Of a DNA stretch of 64,000 bases, positions 53,936-61,554 are shown one piece after another (the stretch's first letter is position 1; every line of letters begins with the position of its first letter). This DNA is from Micromonospora sp. WMMD1102. Lineage in GTDB: Bacteria; Actinomycetota; Actinomycetes; Mycobacteriales; Micromonosporaceae. The translations under genes and the position numbers were made by a program. The stretch lies in the NCBI RefSeq assembly GCF_029626265.1, contig NZ_JARUBN010000001.1, positions 7,939,001 through 8,003,000 of the forward strand. Direction: 5' to 3'. Below the pieces are notes generated by a model. It was given only the letters and a program-made list of their open reading frames with translations. It searched no databases and was not told the origin of the DNA.

Positions 53936-55597
53936 ATGCCCGCCTCCCGACAGCCGCTCCTCGCCCCGCACGGTGCCGTCGCCACCAGCCAACCGCTCGC
54001 CGCCGCCGCCGGGCTGGCGGTACTCCGCCGGGGTGGCAACGCCGTCGACGCCGCACTGGCCACCGCGATCACGCTCACCGTGGTCCAGCCCGGCTCCAAC
54101 GACGTCGGCGGCGATCTCTTCGCCATCGTCTGGGACGGCGAGCGGCTGCACGGGCTGAACGCGTCCGGCCGGTCACCGGCGCGGCTGACCCGGGAACTGG
54201 TGCTGGCCGCGACCGGCGGGCGGGGCGCCGAGCCGACCCCGGGGCACGGCGGCGCGCAGGCGGTCGGGCCGGCGATGCCGGCCTGGGGCTGGCTGCCGGT
54301 GACGGTGCCCGGGGCGCCGGCCGGCTGGCGGGACCTGCACGAGCGGTTCGGCCGGCTGCCCTTCGCCGAACTCTTCACCGACGCGGTCGGCTACGCCGAG
54401 CACGGCTTCCCGGTCTCGCCCCGGGTCGCGGCGGGCTGGGCCCGCTCGGTCGAACTGCACGCCGGGCTGACCGGCGCCGAGTACGCCGAATGGGGCCAAG
54501 TCTTCACCGTCGACGGTGGACGGGCGCCCCGGGTCGGGCAGCGCTGGCGCAACCCGGACGCCGCCGGCACGCTGCGCCGGATCGCCGCGACCGGGGCCGC
54601 GGACTTCTACACCGGCCGGATCGCCGAGACCCTGGCCGGGTACGCCGCCCGCACCGGTGGGCTGCTCGGCGGCGACGACCTGGCCGGGCACGCCTCGACC
54701 TGGGTGGAACCGGTCCGGGCCGGCTACCGGGGACACGAGGTGTGGGAACTGCCGCCGAACGGGCAGGGGGTGGCGGCACTGCTGGCATTGAACATCCTGG
54801 ACGGGGTGGAGTTGGCCGGGCTCGATCCGGTCGAGCGGCTGCACTGGCAGGTCGAGGCGGTCAAGCTCGGCTTCGCCGACGCGCACGCGTACGTCGCCGA
54901 CCCCGACCGGGTCTCCGTGCCGACCGCCGAGCTGCTGACCCGGGACTACGCCGCCGGCCGCCGGAGGTTGGTCACCGGCGCCGCCGGCACCCCGCCGCCC
55001 GGTGACCCGGCCCGGGGCGGCACGGTCTATCTCTGCGCCGCCGACCAGGGCGGGATGATGGTGAGCCTGATCCAGTCCAACTACTTCGGCTTCGGCTCGT
55101 ACGTGGTGCCGCCCGGGCTCGGTTTCGGGTTGCAGAACCGGGGTGCCGGGTTCAGCCTCGACCCGACCCACCCGAACGTGGTGGCGCCGGGCAAGCGCCC
55201 GTTCCACACCATCATCCCGGGGTTCCTCACCAGGGACGGCGAGCCGGTGGGGCCGTTCGGGGTGATGGGCGGGCATATGCAGCCGCAGGGTCACCTGCAG
55301 GTGGTCTCGGCGACCGTGGACGACGTGCTCGACCCGCAGGCCGCGCTGGACCGGCCGCGCTGGTACTGGCACGCCGGCCGCTCGCTGCTGGTCGAGCCGG
55401 GCCTGGGATCCGGCGGGGCCTGGTCCGGTGGGGTGGGCCCGGACGTGGTCGGCGGGTTGCGCGCGCGGGGGCACGAGGTCACCGTCGAGCCGGACGCCTC
55501 CGCCTTCGGGTACGGCCAGGCGATCTGGCGGCTGCCCGACGGCGGCTACGTGGCCGGCTCGGAACCCCGGGCGGACGGTTGCGCGGTCGGCTACTGA
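53936..55597 (+). CDS. Gamma-glutamyltransferase family protein
   Basis: The 553-residue product shows the GGT/acylase Ntn-hydrolase pattern: AGLAVLRRGGNAVDAALAT, GSNDVGGDLFAIVW, and the autocleavage region with nucleophile Thr in RGGTVYLCAADQGGMMVSLIQS (Thr near 362). No signal peptide is evident, so it may be cytosolic, unlike periplasmic GGTs. It cleaves gamma-glutamyl or related amides; the exact substrate is not shown. It starts 9 bp after tilS but is not part of the conserved mycobacterial order, in which hpt follows tilS, so it is probably an insertion with the next regulator. Confidence 0.9.
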   Translation: MPASRQPLLAPHGAVATSQPLAAAAGLAVLRRGGNAVDAALATAITLTVVQPGSNDVGGDLFAIVWDGERLHGLNASGRSPARLTRELVLAATGGRGAEPTPGHGGAQAVGPAMPAWGWLPVTVPGAPAGWRDLHERFGRLPFAELFTDAVGYAEHGFPVSPRVAAGWARSVELHAGLTGAEYAEWGQVFTVDGGRAPRVGQRWRNPDAAGTLRRIAATGAADFYTGRIAETLAGYAARTGGLLGGDDLAGHASTWVEPVRAGYRGHEVWELPPNGQGVAALLALNILDGVELAGLDPVERLHWQVEAVKLGFADAHAYVADPDRVSVPTAELLTRDYAAGRRRLVTGAAGTPPPGDPARGGTVYLCAADQGGMMVSLIQSNYFGFGSYVVPPGLGFGLQNRGAGFSLDPTHPNVVAPGKRPFHTIIPGFLTRDGEPVGPFGVMGGHMQPQGHLQVVSATVDDVLDPQAALDRPRWYWHAGRSLLVEPGLGSGGAWSGGVGPDVVGGLRARGHEVTVEPDASAFGYGQAIWRLPDGGYVAGSEPRADGCAVGY

Positions 55598-55709
55598 CCG
55601 GCGGTCGGGTGCCGCTGGCCGGGGCCGGAACACTCGCGCACGAGACTGTCGAGCTGCCCCGTCTGTGCGCCCACCCGCGCCCAATGCGATGCCGCGGGTG
55701 CGTCCCTTT

Positions 55710-55780
55710 CGTTCAGGCGGTGGCCGGTTCGATGCGCCGCGGGTGCGCCGCGCGCTGTCGTTCAGGCGGTGGCCGGTTCG
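55710..55780. repeat. 49-bp direct duplication across the GlxA-type gene stop codon
   Basis: The 22-bp block cgttcaggcggtggccggtt(cg) at 55710-55731 recurs at 55759-55780, and the sequence between is a degenerate copy of that preceding the first block. The minus-strand TGA of the regulator lies in the second copy (55762-55764). Confidence 0.85.
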
Positions 55781-56751
55781 GGGGTGGTGATGGTCGGGAG
55801 GCGGTCCCGGAAGGTCGACCGGTAGGCGTGCGGGGTGGCGCCGATCCGGCGGCCGAAGTGGTGCCGCAGGGTCGCGGCGTCGCCGAAGCCGGACCGGTTG
55901 GCGACCGCCTCGATGCTCAGGTCGGTCTCCTCCAGCAGCCGGCGGGCCAGCAGCACCCGCTGGTTGGTGATCCAGTCGTGCGGGGTGGTGCCGGTCTCGG
56001 CCCGGAACCGGCGGGCGAAGGTCCGGGGTGCCATGTGCGCCCGCCCGGCCAGGTCTTCGACGCTCACCGGCCGGTCGAGGTGCTCCATCAGCCAGCCGAG
56101 CACCGGCTTCAGGGTGGGCGCGGCCGGGGTGGGCGCGATCGGTGCCTCGATGAACTGCGCCTGCCCGCCGTCGCGGTGCGGCGGCACCACCATCCGCCGG
56201 GCGAGCTTGGTGGCGAGCGCCGAGCCGTGCTCCTGGCGGACCAGGTGCAGGCAGGCGTCGATCCCGGCCGCCGTGCCGGCTCCGGTGAGCAGGTTGCCGT
56301 CCTGCACGTAGAGCGAGTTGCACCGCACCTTGGCCAGCGGATACATCTCGGCCAGCCGGTCGGCGTACTTCCAGTGGGTGGTGCACTCGCGCCCGTCCAG
56401 CAGCCCGGCGGCGGCCAGCACGAACGCGCCGGAGCAGACGCTCAGCACGTACGCCCCGCGGTCGGCGGCCCGGCGCAGCGCCGCCAGTACGTTCTCCGGG
56501 ATCGGGGCGCCGATGCTGTGCACGGCGGGTATGGCGACCAGGTCGGCGTCCTCGACCGGGGTCAGGTCGGCGCTCGGGGTGAGCCCGAAGCCGGAGCGGG
56601 TCCCGACGGGCCTGCCGTCGTGGGTGCAGAGGTCGAACCGGTAACCGGGGAAGCCGTCGACGGTCCGGTCGGTTCCGAAGACCTCGCAGAGGACGCCCAG
56701 CTCGAAGGGGGCCACCGGGTCCAGGGCGATCACAGCCACGTTGCGGAGCAT
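55762..56751 (-). CDS. GlxA-type AraC-family transcriptional regulator (DJ-1/PfpI domain)
   Basis: The 329-residue product has an N-terminal DJ-1/PfpI-like domain (MLRNVAVIALDPVAPFELGV, SVCSGAFVLAAAG with the nucleophile-elbow Cys) and a C-terminal AraC DNA-binding domain (HMAPRTFARRFRAETGTTPHDW and SGFGDAATLRHHF). Members regulate nitrogen, amino-acid or redox genes; the ligand is unknown. ATG 56751 starts the DJ-1 strand; 14 upstream codons in the open frame lack support. It converges on the gamma-glutamyltransferase gene and may control it. Confidence 0.92.
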   Translation of the reverse strand: MLRNVAVIALDPVAPFELGVLCEVFGTDRTVDGFPGYRFDLCTHDGRPVGTRSGFGLTPSADLTPVEDADLVAIPAVHSIGAPIPENVLAALRRAADRGAYVLSVCSGAFVLAAAGLLDGRECTTHWKYADRLAEMYPLAKVRCNSLYVQDGNLLTGAGTAAGIDACLHLVRQEHGSALATKLARRMVVPPHRDGGQAQFIEAPIAPTPAAPTLKPVLGWLMEHLDRPVSVEDLAGRAHMAPRTFARRFRAETGTTPHDWITNQRVLLARRLLEETDLSIEAVANRSGFGDAATLRHHFGRRIGATPHAYRSTFRDRLPTITTPEPATA

Positions 56752-56934
56752 GTATCGATGATAACCGAGACTGGCAGGAAATCGATGCTGCATGGCAAAG
56801 CTGCCACTGTCTGCATAGCACCGGACGGCGCAGACTAGGTATCACAAGCCGGTGCGCACCGGCGGCGAACCGAAAAGACCTGGTCAGGCCCGTGATCGCG
56901 AGCTTGGCCACCCGATTCGAGAGGTCACGCCGCC

Positions 56935-57066
56935 ATGGAACTCCTCGTCCCGCTCTTCTTCGTCGTCCTGCTCCTCGCCTCGATGCTCGGACTTCCCGCC
57001 GACAGCCGTGACTCGGCCGACTGGCGGCCCAGCGAAGGTGGCTGGCGGTCGTCGCCCCGTGGCTGA
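56935..57066 (+). CDS. Small membrane protein, 43 residues
   Basis: The product starts MELLVPLFFVVLLLASMLGL, one transmembrane helix, followed by a polar tail rich in Asp, Ser, Arg and Trp (DSRDSADWRPSEGGW). GAGGTCAC precedes the ATG. No family was recognised. It fills the gap between the GlxA-type gene and hpt. Ribosome binding and a clean hydrophobic segment support a real gene, but it is short. Confidence 0.5.
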   Translation: MELLVPLFFVVLLLASMLGLPADSRDSADWRPSEGGWRSSPRG

Positions 57067-57168
57067 CGAACCGTGCCGCACAGCCCGCGCCTGGCCAGCC
57101 GGGGTGGGCACCTCGCGAAGGTGCCGCCCCGGCGACGGGCGCGAAGCGGCGTACGGCAGGCTAGGCGC

Positions 57169-57744
57169 ATGGCTCAGGGCTCCTGGTACGACGCCGACAT
57201 CGACCACGTGATCATTTCGGAGGAGCAGATCCGGGAGAAGATCGCGGAACTGGCCAAACAGGTGGCGGCCGACTACGCCGGCAACACCGACGGAATCCTG
57301 CTGGTGTGCGTACTCAAGGGCGCGGTGATGTTCATGGCCGACTTCGCCCGCGCGCTCGGCCGGTACGGGCCCCCGGCCGAACTCGAGTTCATGGCCCTCT
57401 CCTCGTACGGGCAGGGCACCACCTCCTCCGGCACGGTGCGAATCCGCAAGGACCTGGACCGGGACATCGCCGGCCGGCACGTCGTGGTGGTGGAGGACAT
57501 CGTCGACTCCGGGCTGACCCTCTCCTGGCTGCTGCGCTATCTGGAGTCCCGGTCGGCGGCCAGCGTCGAGGTGGTGACGCTGTTCCGGAAGCCGGACGCG
57601 ATCAAGGTCTCGGTCCCGGTGAAGTACGTCGGCTTCGACATCCCGAGCGAGTTCGTGGTCGGCTACGGACTCGACTTCGGTGAGCGCTACCGCGAGCTGC
57701 CCTACGTCGGCGTGCTCAAGCCGGAGGTCTACGCCCGGTCCTGA
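57169..57744 (+). CDS. hpt: Hypoxanthine phosphoribosyltransferase
   Basis: The 191-residue purine-salvage enzyme has the PRPP-binding motif [32 protein letters not shown], and [17 protein letters not shown] near the purine pocket. It makes IMP and GMP from hypoxanthine and guanine. ATG 57169 is preferred over an upstream frame that overlaps the small membrane gene. TAGGC lies directly before the start and no Shine-Dalgarno sequence is visible, so the transcript start is unclear. Confidence 0.95.
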   Translation: MAQGSWYDADIDHVIISEEQIREKIAELAKQVAADYAGNTDGILLVCVLKGAVMFMADFARALGRYGPPAELEFMALSSYGQGTTSSGTVRIRKDLDRDIAGRHVVVVEDIVDSGLTLSWLLRYLESRSAASVEVVTLFRKPDAIKVSVPVKYVGFDIPSEFVVGYGLDFGERYRELPYVGVLKPEVYARS

Positions 57745-58169
57745 TCCCGGCATCCTGTCCGGTACGCCCTGACCATCCTGAATGTCAGCGGCGAAATATC
57801 GAGTGTACGTACAGCGCGCTCCCAGGAAACGCGGTTACGGTATGCGGTGGTGGCGCGGAAGCATCCCGCGCCGGGCTTCCTGCCCGGTTTGACCCGAAAA
57901 ATGGGGCGTACCGGATCGGGTCGCTCCGGCACCGGTCCGCCGCCACCCGGCACCCGGACGGAAGCGGACCTGTTACCCCAGGGCTCGCAGGGCCGCTCCT
58001 CGCGTTCACGGTGTACCGTCGAATGACCGCGGCGCGGTACCAAGCGCCCGGCGTCGAGGCCGGCTCTCCGGGGACGGTTTCGGCCCGCCGCTCCGGCGGC
58101 GGCAGAAGGCAACCAGACGATCAGGACGTCGATCAGGAGGGTCCGGGCGTTACGGCGCTCGACAACAGC
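57745..58169. other. Intergenic region between hpt and ftsH
   Basis: This 425-bp stretch holds no convincing gene. TTGACC at 57889-57894 is a possible -35 box for ftsH, but the -10 at the right spacing (CGGATC) is poor. A perfect AGGAGG lies at 58135-58140, 29 bp before the ftsH ATG. Confidence 0.4.
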
Positions 58170-60200
58170 ATGGAACGTACGCGTTTCTTCCGCCGCCCGG
58201 TGGTCTGGATCATCCTGGTGATCATCGGTGCGATAGCGCTCAGCTCAGTCTTCAGTGGCGGCCCGAGCTATCACAAGGTCGAGACCAACGTGGTCCTCGA
58301 CCAGCTCAACAAGGGTGACATCGAGAAGGCCATCTTCCAGGACAAGGAGCAGACGCTCCAGCTCGACCTGAAGAACTCGGCCAAGTTCGGCGACACCGAC
58401 ACGGACAAGATCCAGGCCCAGTTCCCCTACGAGGTGGGCGACGAGGTCTGGAACTCGGTGGCCGCTGCCAAGGCGGCCGGCCGGATCACCGGTCCGATCG
58501 ACACCGAGGTCTCCGGCGACAACCTGTTCGTCTCGCTGCTGGTCAACCTGCTGCCGATCGTCATCCTCGTGATCCTGCTGCTGCTCTTCATGTCGCAGAT
58601 GCAGGGCGGCGGCTCCCGGGTGCTCAACTTCGGCAAGTCCAAGGCCAAGATGATCACCAAGGACACCCCGAAGACCACCTTCGCGGACGTCGCGGGCTCG
58701 GAGGAGGCCGTCGAGGAGCTGCACGAGATCAAGGATTTCCTGCAGAACCCGGCGAAATACCAGGCCCTCGGCGCCAAGATCCCCAAGGGCGTGCTGCTCT
58801 TCGGCCCGCCCGGTACCGGTAAGACGCTGCTCGCCAGGGCCGTGGCCGGCGAGGCCGGGGTGCCGTTCTACTCCATCTCCGGCTCCGACTTCGTGGAGAT
58901 GTTCGTCGGTGTCGGCGCCAGCCGGGTCCGCGACCTCTTCGAGCAGGCCAAGGCGAACGCCCCGGCGATCGTCTTCGTCGACGAGATCGACGCGGTCGGC
59001 CGGCACCGTGGCGCCGGCATGGGCGGCGGCCACGACGAGCGGGAGCAGACGCTCAACCAGCTCCTCGTCGAGATGGACGGCTTCGACACCAAGGGCGGCG
59101 TGATCCTGATCGCCGCCACCAACCGGCCGGACATCCTCGACCCCGCGCTGCTGCGGCCGGGCCGGTTCGACCGGCAGATCGCGGTCGACACCCCGGACAT
59201 GGAGGGCCGCAAGGCGATCCTGCGGGTGCACGCCAAGGGCAAGCCGTTCTCGCCCGACGTCGACCTCGACGCGGTGGCCCGGCGTACCCCCGGCTTCACC
59301 GGTGCCGACCTGGCCAACGTGATCAACGAGTCGGCGCTGCTGACCGCCCGCAGCGACAAGCGGGCGATCTCCAACGAGTCGCTCGAAGAGTCGATCGACC
59401 GGGTGGTCGCCGGCCCGCAGCGCCGGACCCGGGTGATGAGCGACAAGGAAAAGAAGATCACGGCCTACCACGAGGGCGGGCACGCCCTGGTCGCCTGGGC
59501 GCTGCCGCACTCCGCCCCGGTGCACAAGGTCACGATCCTCTCCCGGAGCCGCTCCCTCGGGCACACCCTGGTGCTGCCCACCGAGGACAAGTACACCCAG
59601 ACCCGGGCCGAGATGATCGACACCCTGGCGTACGCGCTGGGTGGCCGGGCCGCCGAGGAACTCGTCTTCCACGAGCCCACCACCGGTGCGGCGGACGACA
59701 TCGTCAAGGCCAGCGCGCTGGCCCGAGCGATGATCACCCAGTACGGCATGAGCAGCAAGCTCGGCGCCATCAAGTACGGCACCAGCGGCGACGAGCCGTT
59801 CCTGGGCCGGAACATGGGCCACGAGCGGGACTACTCCGACGCGGTCGCCGCCGAGATCGACTCGGAGATCCGGTCGCTTATCGAGCTGGCTCACGACGAG
59901 GCCTGGGAGATCCTGGTGGAATACCGGGACGTCCTGGACAACCTCGTACTGGAGCTGATCGAGAAGGAAACCCTCTCCACCGCCGACATGGCGCGGATCT
60001 GCGCCCGGGTGGTCAAGCGGCCGCCGATGGCCCCGTACAACGGGTTCGGCAAGCGGCAGCCGTCGACCGAACCGCCGGTGCTCACTCCGGGGGAGAAGGA
60101 GAAGCTCAAGGCGCAGGCGGAGGCCGACGGGGTGCAGGCGACAATCGGAGGCGGCAACGCCGCCAACAACACCGCGCCCAACTCGGACGGCCCACACTGA
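58170..60200 (+). CDS. ftsH: ATP-dependent zinc metalloprotease FtsH
   Basis: The 676-residue membrane protease has two transmembrane helices (near 8-28 and 118-142) around an extracytoplasmic domain. An AAA+ domain follows with GPPGTGKT (near 213) and [12 protein letters not shown], and then the M41 protease with HEGGH (near 434). It forms hexamers that extract and degrade membrane and short-lived proteins. ATG 58170 gives the conserved N-terminus MERTRFFRR, but the only strong ribosome site (AGGAGG) is 29 bp upstream, 8 bp before an in-frame GTT. The stop overlaps the folE frame. Confidence 0.95.
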   Translation: MERTRFFRRPVVWIILVIIGAIALSSVFSGGPSYHKVETNVVLDQLNKGDIEKAIFQDKEQTLQLDLKNSAKFGDTDTDKIQAQFPYEVGDEVWNSVAAAKAAGRITGPIDTEVSGDNLFVSLLVNLLPIVILVILLLLFMSQMQGGGSRVLNFGKSKAKMITKDTPKTTFADVAGSEEAVEELHEIKDFLQNPAKYQALGAKIPKGVLLFGPPGTGKTLLARAVAGEAGVPFYSISGSDFVEMFVGVGASRVRDLFEQAKANAPAIVFVDEIDAVGRHRGAGMGGGHDEREQTLNQLLVEMDGFDTKGGVILIAATNRPDILDPALLRPGRFDRQIAVDTPDMEGRKAILRVHAKGKPFSPDVDLDAVARRTPGFTGADLANVINESALLTARSDKRAISNESLEESIDRVVAGPQRRTRVMSDKEKKITAYHEGGHALVAWALPHSAPVHKVTILSRSRSLGHTLVLPTEDKYTQTRAEMIDTLAYALGGRAAEELVFHEPTTGAADDIVKASALARAMITQYGMSSKLGAIKYGTSGDEPFLGRNMGHERDYSDAVAAEIDSEIRSLIELAHDEAWEILVEYRDVLDNLVLELIEKETLSTADMARICARVVKRPPMAPYNGFGKRQPSTEPPVLTPGEKEKLKAQAEADGVQATIGGGNAANNTAPNSDGPH

Positions 60201-60973
60201 GCGCAGCGAACCAGCAGGCCGCCGGCGGAAACGCCGGCGGCCTGTCCGCGTCCGGCGACCCGACCGGATCGGGTGGCCTGACCGGATCGGCTGGCCTGAC
60301 CGGGTCGGCCACCGAGCCGGACGGGGACGAGGAGCTGGACTACCTGGCGGCCCGGCTGGTCAACGGCAAGCTCGGCGGCGGACCGGTCGAGGACGCCGTC
60401 GACCTGGCCCGGATTGAGAAGGCGGTCCGGGAGATCCTGATCGCCGTCGGCGAGGACCCGGACCGGGACGGCCTGGTCCGGACCCCGGCCCGGGTGGCCC
60501 GGGCGTACGCCGAACTCTTCGCCGGACTGCGCGTCGATCCGGCCCAGGTGCTCAGCACCACCTTCGAGGCCAACCACCAGGAACTCGTGCTGGTCCGGGA
60601 CATCGACGTGATGAGCCTCTGCGAGCACCACCTGCTGCCGTTCCGGGGCTCGGCGCACATCAGCTACATCCCGGGCGAGAACGGCCGGATCACCGGCCTC
60701 TCCAAGCTGGCCCGGCTGGTCGAGGTCTACGCCCGCCGGCCACAGGTGCAGGAGCGGCTGACCTCGCAGATCGCCGACCTCTTGATGAGCAAGCTGGAGC
60801 CGCGCGGCGTGCTCGTGGTGCTGGAGTGCGAGCACATGTGCATGGCGATGCGCGGCATCCAGAAGTCCGGCGCCAAGACCGTCACCTCGGCGGTACGCGG
60901 TGCGCTGCAACGGGACGCCAAGTCCCGCGCCGAGGCGATGGCGCTGATCCTGGGCGCCAACCGCCCCATCTGA
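60197..60973 (+). CDS. folE: GTP cyclohydrolase I (FolE), apparent CTG start
   Basis: The enzyme converts GTP to dihydroneopterin triphosphate, the first step of folate synthesis. Zinc ligands appear in [10 protein letters not shown] and [11 protein letters not shown]. The first helix ([19 protein letters not shown]) is conserved, so the gene must begin upstream of 60494, the first GTG; no ATG, GTG or TTG occurs in frame there. CTG at 60197 overlaps the ftsH TGA as CTGA, parallel to the GTGA junctions elsewhere, and gives 258 residues with a Gly/Ser/Leu-rich N-terminal extension. The start is the uncertain part; the enzyme identity is firm. Confidence 0.9.
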   Translation: MSAANQQAAGGNAGGLSASGDPTGSGGLTGSAGLTGSATEPDGDEELDYLAARLVNGKLGGGPVEDAVDLARIEKAVREILIAVGEDPDRDGLVRTPARVARAYAELFAGLRVDPAQVLSTTFEANHQELVLVRDIDVMSLCEHHLLPFRGSAHISYIPGENGRITGLSKLARLVEVYARRPQVQERLTSQIADLLMSKLEPRGVLVVLECEHMCMAMRGIQKSGAKTVTSAVRGALQRDAKSRAEAMALILGANRPI

Positions 60974-61113
60974 CCGGTCTCCCGGCGGCCAGCGGCGGTC
61001 TGCCGGCGCGGCCCGCGCCATCTGGACGCTCCACCCGGCGACCGGTGTCAACCGGCCCGGCCCGTTCCGGATGCGGGCGGCCTGGATGGCGGGCGGCCTG
61101 GATTGCGGGGCCG

Positions 61114-61554
61114 CTAGCCTCGCGAGGAGATCAGGTAGACGCCGCCGAGGCAGAGTACCGTCAGCAGGCCGAGCACCGCCGCCGCGAGCGTGACGTAGAG
61201 CAGTACCCGGGTCCAGGGCAGCGGCCCGGCACCGGGAAGCCGGGTTACGGCGTCCGCCGCGTCCGCCGTCGCCCGGGCATCCCGGAGCGCCGCCAGCACC
61301 GCCTGCGGACCGCCGGCCATCGCCGCCCCGGCCGCCGCCACCTCCGGCTGCGACGGCACCAGGTCGGACTCGACCACACCCAACGCACGCAGCCGGGACT
61401 GCTGGGGTACCAGCCGGGCCCGCATCCCGGCCAGCTCCTCCTGAGCGCTCCGCACGCCCCGCTCCTGGTCGGCGGCGGTGGTGGCCGCGGACCGGCGTAC
61501 CGCGTCCAGCCGTTGCGCGGCCGCGAGGTAGTCCTGCCAGGCGTCTCCGCTCAT
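61114..61554 (-). CDS. Coiled-coil protein with C-terminal membrane helix
   Basis: The 146-residue product starts MSGDAWQDYLAAAQRLDAVR, has a helical, probably coiled-coil region (about 5-60), a middle linker and one C-terminal transmembrane helix (VLLYVTLAAAVLGLLTVLCLGGVYLI). No family was recognised. It is coupled to the FtsK/SpoIIIE-type ATPase gene by an ATGA overlap, so it is likely to be a partner of that ATPase at the membrane. It converges on folE. Confidence 0.78.
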   Translation of the reverse strand: MSGDAWQDYLAAAQRLDAVRRSAATTAADQERGVRSAQEELAGMRARLVPQQSRLRALGVVESDLVPSQPEVAAAGAAMAGGPQAVLAALRDARATADAADAVTRLPGAGPLPWTRVLLYVTLAAAVLGLLTVLCLGGVYLISSRG

